DNA of 64,000 nt from Robinsoniella peoriensis (GTDB taxonomy: Bacteria; Bacillota; Clostridia; Lachnospirales; Lachnospiraceae): assembly GCF_042680125.1 (NCBI RefSeq), contig NZ_JBHTNY010000003.1; one strand, 5' to 3'. The notes under the pieces were generated by a model. That model did no database searches, was not told where the DNA came from, and saw nothing but the letters and a program-made list of their open reading frames with translations. Numbering within the stretch: the first letter of the stretch is position 1; each line of letters begins with the position of its first letter. The position numbers and the translations under genes are program-made. This document shows, piece after piece, positions 52,409 through 61,398 of the stretch.

Positions 52409-53686
52409 TTATTGATTTAGATAATTGACCACTGTCTCCGGTCCTATTTTGCCTTGTGCTTCCTCATATAAACGCTGGGACAGATCATCTACCGCATCAT
52501 TTCCCCAGGACAGGCTGATTGCCTTAATGTGTATGTCTGCATCATTAGCAAGTTCCAACGCTTCTCCTAAGAGTGGATAGCCTTCTTTGATTTCATTTCC
52601 GCTTACATTAGGATTAGACGGTGCCTGTCCGGTTTCCATTGCCATTTTTTTCTGAACTTCTTCACTCAGCATATATTTAAGGAATCGGATACAGGCCTCC
52701 TGCTTTTTCGGATCCTCATTTTTATAAATCACGTAACCGGAAGAAGGTGAGATATAAGCAACACTTCTGCCATCTTTCGTAGGGTAATTGGCATATGCCA
52801 CATCTTCCTTTATGGAACTGCTTCCAAGCAGCTCACTATCCCAAACTCCGTTAAAGTATACAGCACTCTTTCCATCCAGAAAATACTGCCTTGCATTGTC
52901 AATGCTGGACACAAAGTTAGACTCCTTACCCAGCTTACGGATATCCTTTAGCGATTGAAAAATTATCTTACTGCTGAAATTCTCCGGCAGTTTAGACGCC
53001 AGCTCTACGCCCTCTTCTCCTTCACCCGCAACTCTTGCCAGAAAAATATCTTCCGACAGCTGTACACTGTCTAGTGCTGCCGCGGCAAAATCAGGATTCT
53101 GCTGTTTTCCCCACGCATTTAAAATTTTACAGTCAGCCAGGAATTCCTCCCAGGTGTCCGGCGTTTTCGCTGCTCCATACTCATCCACAATTCCCGCTTC
53201 CACAAAAAATTTCTTATTATACCAGTACCCTGCTATTTCCAGCGCATCCGGAATAGAATACAGCGCCCCGTCTTCCGTGGTCCAGCCAGCCAGAACTGCG
53301 GGATGAATACTCTCTTTCAGCTCCGGGTCTTCTTCTATAAATGGCATTAAATCAAGCGCCATCCCCCTTTTTACCGCATTAAAAACATAATATGATAAAC
53401 CATTCGTACTGACAATATCCGGCATCTTTCCGACAGCCAGCATATCATTTGCTTTTTCCACCGCAATACTGCTGTCTGATGATGGGTAGGTGATCAGGTT
53501 AATATCCGGATTTAGTTCGGAGAATTCCTGATAGATTTCCTGCATTGTGGCATGGGTGGGAAGTGTTCCGCCCCATCCGTGCATAAGAATGATATCCGTA
53601 ACCTGAACATCCTCTTTTTCTGAACACCCGCCCAGGAGGCATGCTGCCGCTACAAACAACAAAAGCATTGTTTTTTTCTTCAACAT
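52409..53686 (-). CDS. Extracellular solute-binding lipoprotein between YesN and YesM genes
   Basis: About 425 residues from the ATG at 53686 (GGGGAGG upstream). The lipoprotein signal ends in lipobox LLGGC, followed by a family-1 solute-binding fold (LMHGWGGTLPTHATMQEIYQ region, later YFNGVWDSELLGSS). The in-frame extension to 53794 overlaps the YesN gene and is not used. No permease or ATPase gene is adjacent, so it either serves a transporter elsewhere or acts as a sensory receptor for the kinase that follows. Confidence 0.88.
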   Translation of the reverse strand: MLKKKTMLLLFVAAACLLGGCSEKEDVQVTDIILMHGWGGTLPTHATMQEIYQEFSELNPDINLITYPSSDSSIAVEKANDMLAVGKMPDIVSTNGLSYYVFNAVKRGMALDLMPFIEEDPELKESIHPAVLAGWTTEDGALYSIPDALEIAGYWYNKKFFVEAGIVDEYGAAKTPDTWEEFLADCKILNAWGKQQNPDFAAAALDSVQLSEDIFLARVAGEGEEGVELASKLPENFSSKIIFQSLKDIRKLGKESNFVSSIDNARQYFLDGKSAVYFNGVWDSELLGSSSIKEDVAYANYPTKDGRSVAYISPSSGYVIYKNEDPKKQEACIRFLKYMLSEEVQKKMAMETGQAPSNPNVSGNEIKEGYPLLGEALELANDADIHIKAISLSWGNDAVDDLSQRLYEEAQGKIGPETVVNYLNQ

Positions 53687-53699
53687 CCGATCCTCCCCG

Positions 53700-55244
53700 C
53701 TATTTAAAGTCTTTTGGTGAAACCCCAGTATATTTTTTAAAGAAATATGAAAAATAAGTGGTATTTTCAAAGCCCAGTGCATCTGCAATCTCATATATTT
53801 TCATGTCTGTATTTTTCAGATAATCCTTGGCTTTCTCTATCCGCATCTGATTTAACCGGTTCAGAATTTTTTCCCCTGTTGCTTCTTTATAAATCCTGCT
53901 CAGGTAACTGATACTGGTACCAACGTGTTCGGCAATATCCGTTACCGTTATTCCTTTATGGAAATTTTCTTCTATGTAACGCTCGCATTCATTAACAATA
54001 GTATTCTTATGACTGGATGCGTTTGAGACATAAGAGGAGGTACCCTGCAGAATTTCCAGCATGACTTTTTCATACTCATCTGCATAAAAACACCGGTGAA
54101 TCTTCTCCGTAATGCTTCCCCGATAGCCGGTAATCTGATAAATATCTGTACCAAAGGAATCTAAGATTTTTCTGCATCTCTGCTGTATAATAATTCCGGA
54201 ATTTTTAATTGTATTTGCTGCGCACAACTCCAATTTCTGCGTTTTTAAGATTTCTTTGAATTTTAGCTGAACCTCTTCCGTATTGCCCTGGCTTACCTGA
54301 AAGCAGAGCTGTTCAATCAATTCATCCACCTTTGCACTATATTTTTCCGGATTCACTCCGTCCCTTTCATAAAAGCTAATCTTACTGTCTCCGCTGATAA
54401 AGCTGTTTCCAAGAACGCTTTCCGCCTGATCATAGGCTTTTTTCATATAAATAACTTCCTGCTGCCTGGAACTGACTCCGATATTGACATACAGCCCCAT
54501 AAAGTTATCCATCATATCTGTAATCTGCTGTCCCTTCATTAATATGGTATCCATATAATTTTCCGGCACATTTTGTACTACGATGGCATACATATCCCGC
54601 TGAACCGGAATCCCTCTTAACATCTGTTCCCCAAACACCATGGAAAAGAAGTTTAAAAGGCTCTTATACGTCCTGCTTTTCTTCTCCGTAGTCATGTCTT
54701 CATTGAGGCGGAAATGCAGGAGCAGTACCAGATAATTTTCCGGTTTCATGCCTAGTTCTGACATCTTTGATCGTATCTCTTCTTCATCATAAATTGACCC
54801 GTCAAATACCGATTTCAGGAAATATTCCAACACCGTTTCTTTATCTTCCCTGGATATGCTGGTCTGCTCTTTTTTAATCAGATCTTTAGCTTTATTGATC
54901 GCCATGATCAGACCATCAAAAGCACCTGTTTTCGTCACATAGTCCACTACATTATATTTAACTGCCGACTGGGCATAGGAAAAATCAGCATACGCGGTCA
55001 GTAAAATAATTTTTATAGGCAATTTTTCTTCCCAGATATATTTGGCGATTTCAATCCCGTCTTTTCCAGGCATTTTAATATCTGTAATTAAAATATCCGG
55101 CTTGATCTCCTTAAGATTTTCCATTACCTGTTGTCCATTTTCAGCAGTATATACTACCTCGCATCCTAACTCATGCCAATTTGTCAAAGAAACCATGGCC
55201 TTTCTCATTAAAGGTTCATCATCAGCTACCATTACACGATACAT
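53700..55244 (-). CDS. YesN-type response regulator (REC plus AraC HTH)
   Basis: 514 residues from the ATG at 55244 (GGGAGGAAG upstream). Receiver domain 1-120 with acidic pocket ADDEP and phospho-acceptor Asp in ILITDIKMPGKDG; a middle region of about 270 residues; then a C-terminal AraC-type double helix-turn-helix (GITVTDIAEHVGTSISYLSR, IADALGFENTTYFSYFFKK). First gene of the yesN-lipoprotein-yesM unit; it probably controls sugar uptake genes. Confidence 0.94.
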   Translation of the reverse strand: MYRVMVADDEPLMRKAMVSLTNWHELGCEVVYTAENGQQVMENLKEIKPDILITDIKMPGKDGIEIAKYIWEEKLPIKIILLTAYADFSYAQSAVKYNVVDYVTKTGAFDGLIMAINKAKDLIKKEQTSISREDKETVLEYFLKSVFDGSIYDEEEIRSKMSELGMKPENYLVLLLHFRLNEDMTTEKKSRTYKSLLNFFSMVFGEQMLRGIPVQRDMYAIVVQNVPENYMDTILMKGQQITDMMDNFMGLYVNIGVSSRQQEVIYMKKAYDQAESVLGNSFISGDSKISFYERDGVNPEKYSAKVDELIEQLCFQVSQGNTEEVQLKFKEILKTQKLELCAANTIKNSGIIIQQRCRKILDSFGTDIYQITGYRGSITEKIHRCFYADEYEKVMLEILQGTSSYVSNASSHKNTIVNECERYIEENFHKGITVTDIAEHVGTSISYLSRIYKEATGEKILNRLNQMRIEKAKDYLKNTDMKIYEIADALGFENTTYFSYFFKKYTGVSPKDFK

Positions 55245-55473
55245 TTCGTCTTCTTCCTCCCGTCCCGCAGACAGTTCCCTAATCTGCATACCCAATACTT
55301 TCCTTCACGATTAACATCATATCATAATCATTTTCTAAAAGAAATCTCTTTTTCCGCCCGTTATACGCAGTCCTTTCATGTTAATTATAATTTACCATTC
55401 TGAAAGTGGATTTTGAATAAACAGAATCTTCATAAAGAATCGTTTTTTTGACCTGGGTTTTGACTCTAAAATA

Positions 55474-55538
55474 AAAAATACGTTTTTTTGACTGTCATCC
55501 GCTGTTTACGCCGAATCCAGTTAAAAAAACGTATTTTT
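55474..55538. terminator. Long hairpin downstream of the DUF2871 operon
   Basis: AAAAATACGTTTTTTTGACTG pairs (one mismatch) with the complementary stretch ending ACGTATTTTT, 23-base loop. T-rich on both strands, so it can terminate convergently with nothing else between 55245 and 55591. A second TCGTTTTTTTGAC copy at about 55440 is a short direct repeat. Confidence 0.65.
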
Positions 55539-55591
55539 ATATACTGCTGTCCTGAAGCTGAATAATTCCTCATATCAAACTCTATAAAACT

Positions 55592-56053
55592 TTAGAATAC
55601 GTGACTTTTCTCACATTTATCTTCCATTAATTTCTCCACCGTACCAAACTTAATACAAAACCCTATCCCCGCTGCAACAAGAGAAGCACCTAAGCCGGTA
55701 TAAAACATCCGTATACAATGTCCCGGCCAAACATCTGCACGCCGCAGCAGAATGCCAAACGTCATCATAAATGCCATAATACAATAAGATTTTAAATCAA
55801 AAAATCGAAGGATATGCATCCGTTCCCCTTCGTAACGAAGGATGCGCGCCGTATGCTTTCCAATTAACCGTCGAAAAATAAAACCATAAAACACGCCAAA
55901 TACCAGTAAAGCAGAAAATACCGCCCAAATGCTCCAGGGCCTGCCGGAAGCCAGTATTCCAATTCTTATAATATTGAATCCTGCTGCAAACCAGACAATT
56001 CCAGCTGCCAGCAGCAGATACTTCTTCGGTATATGAAAAAATTTATTTTTCAT
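55592..56053 (-). CDS. Membrane protein, four predicted segments
   Basis: About 153 residues beginning MKNKFFHIPKKYLLLAAGIV. Hydrophobic segments near 12-30, 40-62, 88-105 and 115-135 (IWAVFSALLVFGVFYGFIF and YTGLGASLVAAGIGFCIKFG are clear). I do not recognise a family. It overlaps the end of the DUF2871 gene or follows it closely, so the two are cotranscribed under the TetR operator and probably act in one membrane process. Confidence 0.65.
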   Translation of the reverse strand: MKNKFFHIPKKYLLLAAGIVWFAAGFNIIRIGILASGRPWSIWAVFSALLVFGVFYGFIFRRLIGKHTARILRYEGERMHILRFFDLKSYCIMAFMMTFGILLRRADVWPGHCIRMFYTGLGASLVAAGIGFCIKFGTVEKLMEDKCEKSHVF

Positions 56054-56468
56054 TTTTAGCCGCACACTCCTTTAAACATAAAAATAGTAAAACGATACCC
56101 ACGCCTGTCAGGATATGTCCAATTCCGGCAATACCCGAAATCGATGCATCCAGTGCTGCTGACCCTTTGATCCCAAGCACCTGTATCACACCTCTTATCA
56201 GAAGCATCAATGCTGTTAAAGGTACGCCGATATTATAAATCACCATAAATGCTTTCCATTTTCTGGACCTGCATAAATCCTCTAATTTTCCCACAAACAA
56301 TGCGGTCACCAGGAACATTACCATTCCAAGTAAAAATAAATGGGTATGTACGAATGCCAGGGATGTGCGACCCTCAAAACCGTTAAACTTCGTAAATTCC
56401 CGATAGAAGACGCCTCCTGCCATTGCTGCAATCGCATAACCAAAGGCAATATTTATCATTTTCTTCAT
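56043..56468 (-). CDS. DUF2871 family membrane protein
   Basis: About 141 residues, four hydrophobic segments, starting MKKMINIAFGYAIAAMAGGV. The segment LAFVHTHLFLLGMVMFLVTA has a His pair (HTH) reminiscent of heme-binding membrane proteins, a feature of DUF2871; heme is only an inference. AGGAGA lies 7 bases before the ATG at 56468. The gene has its own TetR-type operator and is probably derepressed when the regulator binds its ligand. Confidence 0.78.
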   Translation of the reverse strand: MKKMINIAFGYAIAAMAGGVFYREFTKFNGFEGRTSLAFVHTHLFLLGMVMFLVTALFVGKLEDLCRSRKWKAFMVIYNIGVPLTALMLLIRGVIQVLGIKGSAALDASISGIAGIGHILTGVGIVLLFLCLKECAAKNEK

Positions 56469-56511
56469 GTACATTTCTCCTCTCGTGTAAAAATTTTGAA
56501 CACGTCTTTAC

Positions 56512-56524
56512 TGAACGATGTTCA
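56512..56524. promoter_or_regulatory. TetR-type operator TGAACGATGTTCA before the DUF2871 operon
   Basis: Perfect TGAAC-N3-GTTCA palindrome, 44 bases from the DUF2871 start. It matches the palindrome at the TetR gene's own promoter. A lone TGAAC half-site lies at 56497-56501. Confidence 0.75.
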
Positions 56525-56569
56525 TTTTTCTTTTAAGAAAATCCACTCTTTCAAGTGTCAAAAAGTGGA

Positions 56570-57136
56570 TCAGATAATATATAAAATCCTGTTTAAGACT
56601 TCTTTAAAATAACTGCAGTCTCTTTCTTCATCCGTAAGCATAGAGAACATATTGGTAAAAAGAAATGCTACGAATTTCTCTTTTGTAAATGTATCTGTCC
56701 ATACAGCATCCGATATTTTTTTATCCTGCCCAAGAGCCATCAAAAACCCGTTTTGTACGTGTTCCAGATACTTCTGCTCCACCATCCTGCCTTTTTCTTT
56801 TTCCGAACTCTTCATTGCTTCAAACTGGCTCATGAAAATCGAACGGAAATCTTGGAGATTGGCACAAAGCCTGAGATAAACAGTTTCAAAAAATTCTACA
56901 AACGAAATATCACCCTGCATTTTACATACATCCTGATGAAATACCGTTTTCCAGAATTCTTCCACTACTGCAAATATCAGTTCTGACTTAGATGGAAAAT
57001 AATTATAAACGGAACCCGTGGCTATGCCGCATTTTTTAGCCAGATACCTTATATTTAATTTATCGGCACCTTCTTCAAAAACAATTGCCTTCGCAGCTTT
57101 TATCAGCTCTTCTCTCGAAGTTACAACACGGTTCAC
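56570..57136 (-). CDS. TetR-family transcriptional regulator
   Basis: About 188 residues from the GTG at 57136 (GGAGG, 7-base spacing). TetR helix-turn-helix LNIRYLAKKCGIATGSVYNY near residue 30, followed by a helical ligand-binding domain. Its promoter carries the TGAAC-N3-GTTCA palindrome, and the same palindrome precedes the downstream DUF2871 pair, so it probably represses itself and that operon. Ligand unknown. Confidence 0.92.
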   Translation of the reverse strand: MNRVVTSREELIKAAKAIVFEEGADKLNIRYLAKKCGIATGSVYNYFPSKSELIFAVVEEFWKTVFHQDVCKMQGDISFVEFFETVYLRLCANLQDFRSIFMSQFEAMKSSEKEKGRMVEQKYLEHVQNGFLMALGQDKKISDAVWTDTFTKEKFVAFLFTNMFSMLTDEERDCSYFKEVLNRILYII

Positions 57137-57152
57137 ACGCTCACCTCCATCT

Positions 57153-57165
57153 TGAACAACGTTCA
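57153..57165. promoter_or_regulatory. TetR-type operator TGAACAACGTTCA at the regulator promoter
   Basis: Perfect TGAAC-N3-GTTCA palindrome abutting the -10 hexamer, placed to block transcription. It shares its half-sites exactly with the 56512 site. Confidence 0.78.
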
Positions 57166-57193
57166 TTATATCAGTATTCCAGACTTATGTCAA
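57165..57193 (-). promoter_or_regulatory. Promoter of the TetR-family gene
   Basis: TTGACA (57188-57193), 17 bases, TATAAT (57165-57170) on the minus strand: consensus at every position. Confidence 0.85.
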
Positions 57194-58341
57194 TCTCCTT
57201 TTTCCAAAGTTTCTTGATACTGCTCTACTGCAGGATCCCTGAAATCATAGATTCTGTGATATTCCTTTGTCTCCAGATTCTTTTCCGTAAGACTCCTGTT
57301 CTGATAGAGAAACCTTGTCAGCTGATAACAGTCAACCCATATTTCTCCGTTTCCTTCTTTTTGGGATTCATCAAATATCAGCTGCAGTCCCCAGTGAAGA
57401 TGGGAGGTATCAATATTATTCACATTTTCATTAGCACTGTACCCGGTACGTCCAAGATAACCGATTACATCTCCTGCCTGCACTACACTTCCCACCTCCA
57501 ACTGCTTGTTATAAGGGAAATTCTTTCTCAGATGTGCATAATAGTAATATCTCTTTTTATCAAAACTTCGGATTCCCAGACGCCATCCGCCATACTGGTT
57601 CCACCCGATTGCTTCTACGCAGCCCGACTCTACCGCAATAATCGGTGTACCCACCTGCCCCATCATGTCATGCCCCAGATGAGGACGGCTGTATCCATAG
57701 GATCTCGAAGTTCCAAAATCATCATAATCGGAATATTCATACCCTTTCGCTATAGGCAGGTATGCTTTCAGTCCGTATTTCTTTTCCCATACCACTGCAT
57801 TGTCTTTTTCTACCTGAATCTCATATTCTCCAACCCAGCCATCCAGAACAGCTCCATATGCTTCCCGGTAATAAGGATAATATTTTAGATCTTTTGTCAA
57901 ATCCTCCATAGTCTGTCCCTGAGTGGTCAGCTTTTCTTTTAACTCCTGCAGATCTTTCTCTTTATATCGTGTGAAATCACCACCATATCTTGTTCCCAGA
58001 TAAGCCAGCAGGTCTACCCAGTCCAGATGTATCTCCTGTCCGTAACTCTCTGTATCAAGCTGGTAAGCTGCCCGCATAGCCTCATTTGTCACATGAAAAT
58101 CAACCCATTTTATGAATTTCTTTTCTGTTTCCGTTTCTGCTGCGGAAGATTCCTCTTTCTCACTAACCCGGGTCGTTTGCCCTGTTTCCTGCTCGCCCGT
58201 ATCTTCAGTACTCTTTAACTTTTCCGCTGCAGCGTGGTTCGACAATGAACTATGTACCCCTCTGTAAACGGCAAAAATTGTTAGCAGTATCAATATAATA
58301 AGTTCTATTTGTATAATACGTTTTTCACGTTTCTTGTCCAT
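57190..58341 (-). CDS. Membrane-anchored M23 peptidase (LytM-type)
   Basis: 383 residues. N-terminal transmembrane anchor (IQIELIILILLTIFAVYRGV), a Glu/Thr-rich linker, then an uncharacterised middle region and a C-terminal M23 domain (about 225-345) with zinc ligands in RPHLGHDMMG and SHLHWGLQ. It would cleave peptidoglycan peptide bridges outside the membrane, or act as an adaptor; both zinc motifs look complete. The stop lies next to the TetR promoter. A sporulation SpoIIQ-like role is possible but unsupported. Confidence 0.87.
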   Translation of the reverse strand: MDKKREKRIIQIELIILILLTIFAVYRGVHSSLSNHAAAEKLKSTEDTGEQETGQTTRVSEKEESSAAETETEKKFIKWVDFHVTNEAMRAAYQLDTESYGQEIHLDWVDLLAYLGTRYGGDFTRYKEKDLQELKEKLTTQGQTMEDLTKDLKYYPYYREAYGAVLDGWVGEYEIQVEKDNAVVWEKKYGLKAYLPIAKGYEYSDYDDFGTSRSYGYSRPHLGHDMMGQVGTPIIAVESGCVEAIGWNQYGGWRLGIRSFDKKRYYYYAHLRKNFPYNKQLEVGSVVQAGDVIGYLGRTGYSANENVNNIDTSHLHWGLQLIFDESQKEGNGEIWVDCYQLTRFLYQNRSLTEKNLETKEYHRIYDFRDPAVEQYQETLEKGD

Positions 58342-58411
58342 GGCAGACTCCGGATATTAAGTCACTTTCATTTTATTCCGAAGATCCGATAATATGCAGA
58401 TAAATTCTCTG

Positions 58412-59983
58412 TTAATCGTAAAGCCCGGTATTTACCGTTTTACGATAAAGTGCGATTGTCAGGATTCCTGTTATAATCGTTGCGGCAATTAAAACAATTT
58501 CTATATATTGGTTAAAAATTACTGCTGCTATGATGGGCACAAATGCAGACAACGCTCCCACACCCATGGTAATTCCCATTGACATAGACTGTTTTACAAC
58601 TTCAACTTCATTATTCCAATCGTATTTTGGATATTTTAAATTAATAGCAAGCCCTAATACCGAAATGTAAAAAGCATACACTGCAGGAACTGTGAAAATC
58701 AAGATCCCATTCAGTAACCCCGGTTTAAAGGCTATGGTAAATAAAATTCCCGTTACAATGATTGCCGGAAGCAGCACTGTAAGGTTTAACGCAATTTTAC
58801 TATTGTAAATTAAACTGTTTTTAACCGGCATTGTACAGTTGATCCACCTGCTTTTTCCTTCCAGCGATATGGTTGAAGATGTGGTACAGCACAGTGAGGA
58901 AATTAATATCATAACAAAAGGTGCATACTTTTGTAAGTTTGAAAATAACCCCGGCATTTCCATCATTTTATCTATCTGATCCGGTTTGATAAATAACAGG
59001 GTGATTCCCATTACAACCATCAGTATTGCTGTAATAGACGTATTCATGATATAAATACTGCATGATGTATACTTTGCAAGTTCTCTTTTATATGCTGCCA
59101 TAAATGGAGAACGCACACTCAGAGCACCTATTTTATAATTACTTTTTGTATGATGATTTAATATGGCTGTATTTATTTTCTTATAAAACTTAGCAAGCAG
59201 CGCTACAAATAAAGCAGCCGGAATTACCGATAGCGCTAAAAACAGAACAAAATCCATCCAGCTTCCCTGGACCAGTGCGTTAGAAAACATGCGGGCTGGC
59301 GGATAAAAACGGTTTATCGCATCGGATAACATTGTCCCGATCTCCACCAACTGGACGGTTCCTCCCTGCAGGCTGAATGAACCGGCAATAACAGCTATCG
59401 TAGCAGCTATACTCAGGATAATCACTACCATATTCTTGTATTTGAACCGGGATGCAATGGCTGTAATCAGTGCTCCCACTGCCAAAGCAAGTGTCATTGG
59501 AAGTAACGGTGCAAAAAATATACCGATTAGCATCATTAGCCAGACATCAACACTGCTGTGCATTGTCACACCAAATACTATAATAGAAGGCAGAAGCGCA
59601 ATACAGCCTACCAGAAGATTCAATATGTATACCCCAAGCAGCCTGCTTAATATAATAGACGCACTGCTTACCGGCAGTGACATCACCATGTCATAGTCCT
59701 TCATGCCAAATAATACGCCTGTACTTCCGGTAAAGGTAATCACAATTGTCACCATTGCACCTGCCATCAGCATCATCCCCGGCAGCATCTCAGTCAGCCC
59801 CAGTACCCGGTATCCGATTGCCAGCCCCGTACTGTATCCAAACATCAGTATAATCAGAATAACTGCCACAATCACAACTTTTACAGCTCTGCTTTTTTCC
59901 TTTTTATCTCTGGCATGCAGAAGCTTATTCACTCCAAACGTTCCTAATATCTGCACTCTCAATAGCCCCATAAATTTAGTCAT
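58412..59983 (-). CDS. ABC exporter permease, large multi-segment protein
   Basis: 523 residues with about twelve hydrophobic segments and no extracellular lipobox. It belongs to the ABC-2-like exporter permeases found beside a lone ATPase in Firmicutes. The N-terminal part reads MTKFMGLLRVQILGTFGVNK. It overlaps the ATPase gene by 8 bases, so the two are made as one unit. The substrate (peptide, lipid or drug) cannot be told. Confidence 0.85.
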   Translation of the reverse strand: MTKFMGLLRVQILGTFGVNKLLHARDKKEKSRAVKVVIVAVILIILMFGYSTGLAIGYRVLGLTEMLPGMMLMAGAMVTIVITFTGSTGVLFGMKDYDMVMSLPVSSASIILSRLLGVYILNLLVGCIALLPSIIVFGVTMHSSVDVWLMMLIGIFFAPLLPMTLALAVGALITAIASRFKYKNMVVIILSIAATIAVIAGSFSLQGGTVQLVEIGTMLSDAINRFYPPARMFSNALVQGSWMDFVLFLALSVIPAALFVALLAKFYKKINTAILNHHTKSNYKIGALSVRSPFMAAYKRELAKYTSCSIYIMNTSITAILMVVMGITLLFIKPDQIDKMMEMPGLFSNLQKYAPFVMILISSLCCTTSSTISLEGKSRWINCTMPVKNSLIYNSKIALNLTVLLPAIIVTGILFTIAFKPGLLNGILIFTVPAVYAFYISVLGLAINLKYPKYDWNNEVEVVKQSMSMGITMGVGALSAFVPIIAAVIFNQYIEIVLIAATIITGILTIALYRKTVNTGLYD

Positions 59984-60716
59984 GTGCTGCCACCTCCAAA
60001 AATACTTCTTCTAAGCTGCTGTTGCCCCTGACATCTTCTGTCCTACCGCTGGCAATTAGTTTACCTGCTTTAATAATTGCAATTTTATTACAGAGTTTTT
60101 CTGCCACCTCCAGAACATGGGTAGAAAAGAAAATCGCACCTTCGTTATCGCATAATTCATGCATCATTTTCTTCAGGTTAAAAGCTGCTTCAGGATCCAG
60201 ACCCACAAAAGGCTCATCCAGCACCAACAATCGTGGCTGATGTATAAAAGCCGATATGATTGCCAGCTTCTGTTTCATACCATGAGAATAAGAAGAAATC
60301 AAATCTCCCAGATTCTTCGTAATTCCTAACAGATCTCCATATTTTCTGATTCTCTTCTCACGCTCCCCTCCCTGTACCTGAAACATGTCACCGATATAAT
60401 TCAGATATTGTATCCCTGTCAGGTATTCATACAGATCCGGATTATCAGGAATATAAGCAGTCATCTCTTTACACCGTATAGGCTCATCTTTCACAGAATG
60501 CCCACCTATCCATATTTCTCCGCTGTTAAACTCCATCACTCCCACAACAGAACGGATGGTAGTGGTTTTTCCAGCTCCATTGTGGCCGATAAATCCATAA
60601 ATATCCCCCGCCTCTACTTCCAGGTTCAAGTGGTCAACTGCTTTCTTTGTATCACCGTACATCTTCGTTAAATCCTGTATTTTTAAAACCGCTGCTGCAT
60701 GATTTTTCTTTACCAT
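59976..60716 (-). CDS. ABC transporter ATP-binding protein
   Basis: 246 residues. Walker A GHNGAGKTTT (about 44-53), Q-loop region AYIPDNPDLYEYL, signature YSHGMKQKLAI (canonical LSGGQ relaxed to YSHGM, common in this exporter type), Walker B LLVLDEPFVGLDP and H-loop FFSTHVLE. It powers the adjoining permease. It has its own promoter upstream. Confidence 0.95.
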   Translation of the reverse strand: MVKKNHAAAVLKIQDLTKMYGDTKKAVDHLNLEVEAGDIYGFIGHNGAGKTTTIRSVVGVMEFNSGEIWIGGHSVKDEPIRCKEMTAYIPDNPDLYEYLTGIQYLNYIGDMFQVQGGEREKRIRKYGDLLGITKNLGDLISSYSHGMKQKLAIISAFIHQPRLLVLDEPFVGLDPEAAFNLKKMMHELCDNEGAIFFSTHVLEVAEKLCNKIAIIKAGKLIASGRTEDVRGNSSLEEVFLEVAAHD

Positions 60717-60764
60717 AATTTTCCCTTACCTTTCTTAACTTAAAGCGTTTCATTTGTTATTCGT

Positions 60765-60793
60765 ATTGTATATGTTTCAACAACAATTAGCAA
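60765..60793 (-). promoter_or_regulatory. Promoter of the ABC exporter operon
   Basis: TTGCTA (60788-60793), 17 bases, TACAAT (60765-60770) on the minus strand. In the rest of the 60717-61047 gap I see a plus-strand TTGACA at 60967 with only a weak -10 (TGAAAA at 17 bases) that may serve the HPr-like gene, and no other gene. Confidence 0.65.
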
Positions 60794-61047
60794 GCGAAGC
60801 GCCGTTAACTTTATGTGGCAAAGTAAACCAACACGATACTTTTTCTACAATTATTTTCCAGAATTCTTCTCTAGATGAATTTATTTTTATTTTTTTCATA
60901 ATTTTTCTTAAAAGTGGTATATTTCATAAATATTTTACATATACTTTACGGAGGTATCATGCTGTGTTGACAGAATCTTAGTAAGATAATGAAAAGAACA
61001 CAGCTGACAGACACAAAAACACTCACATTTTAGAAAGGAAGGGCGCT

Positions 61048-61278
61048 ATGGTTAACTACACCATTAAACTGAAATCTTTTGAAGACATCTACGAATTTGT
61101 AAAAAAATGCAACCAACTGGACTGTGATGCAGACTTAATCTGCGGACGGGCAACGGTTGATGCAAAATCTTTGTTGGGGGTATTCAGCCTGGATATCAAC
61201 CGGTCTCTCAAGCTCGCTATTAATACAAACAATCCTTTTTTAGCAGAACGGATCATGGAGCCTTATATCGCAGCATAA
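61048..61278 (+). CDS. HPr-fold protein without the phospho-accepting histidine
   Basis: 76 residues, HPr size. The regulatory-serine segment is present (AKSLLGVFSLDI, equivalent to the HPr Ser46 region), but the His15 loop GIHARPA is replaced by SFEDIYE, so it cannot relay phosphate in the sugar phosphotransferase system. It resembles Crh only in lacking His15. It may be a Ser-phosphorylated CcpA partner (inference). GAAAGGAAG precedes the ATG, and a strong terminator follows. Confidence 0.75.
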   Translation: MVNYTIKLKSFEDIYEFVKKCNQLDCDADLICGRATVDAKSLLGVFSLDINRSLKLAINTNNPFLAERIMEPYIAA

Positions 61279-61322
61279 TTTACATACAAATCCATCCGTT
61301 CACAAATCATTTTGTGCAAAAC

Positions 61323-61369
61323 AAAATGGACCGGGAAAGATTTCAATTCTTTTTCTCCTGGTCCATTTT
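61323..61369. terminator. Bidirectional terminator between the HPr-like and lipoprotein genes
   Basis: AAAATGGACC (61323-61332) pairs with GGTCCATTTT (61360-61369), with a further GGGA/TCCT extension in the loop region; T-rich tracts on both strands. The flanking genes are convergent. Confidence 0.85.
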
Positions 61370-61398
61370 ATTTGTTGTATTATATTTTTCTGATCCTC

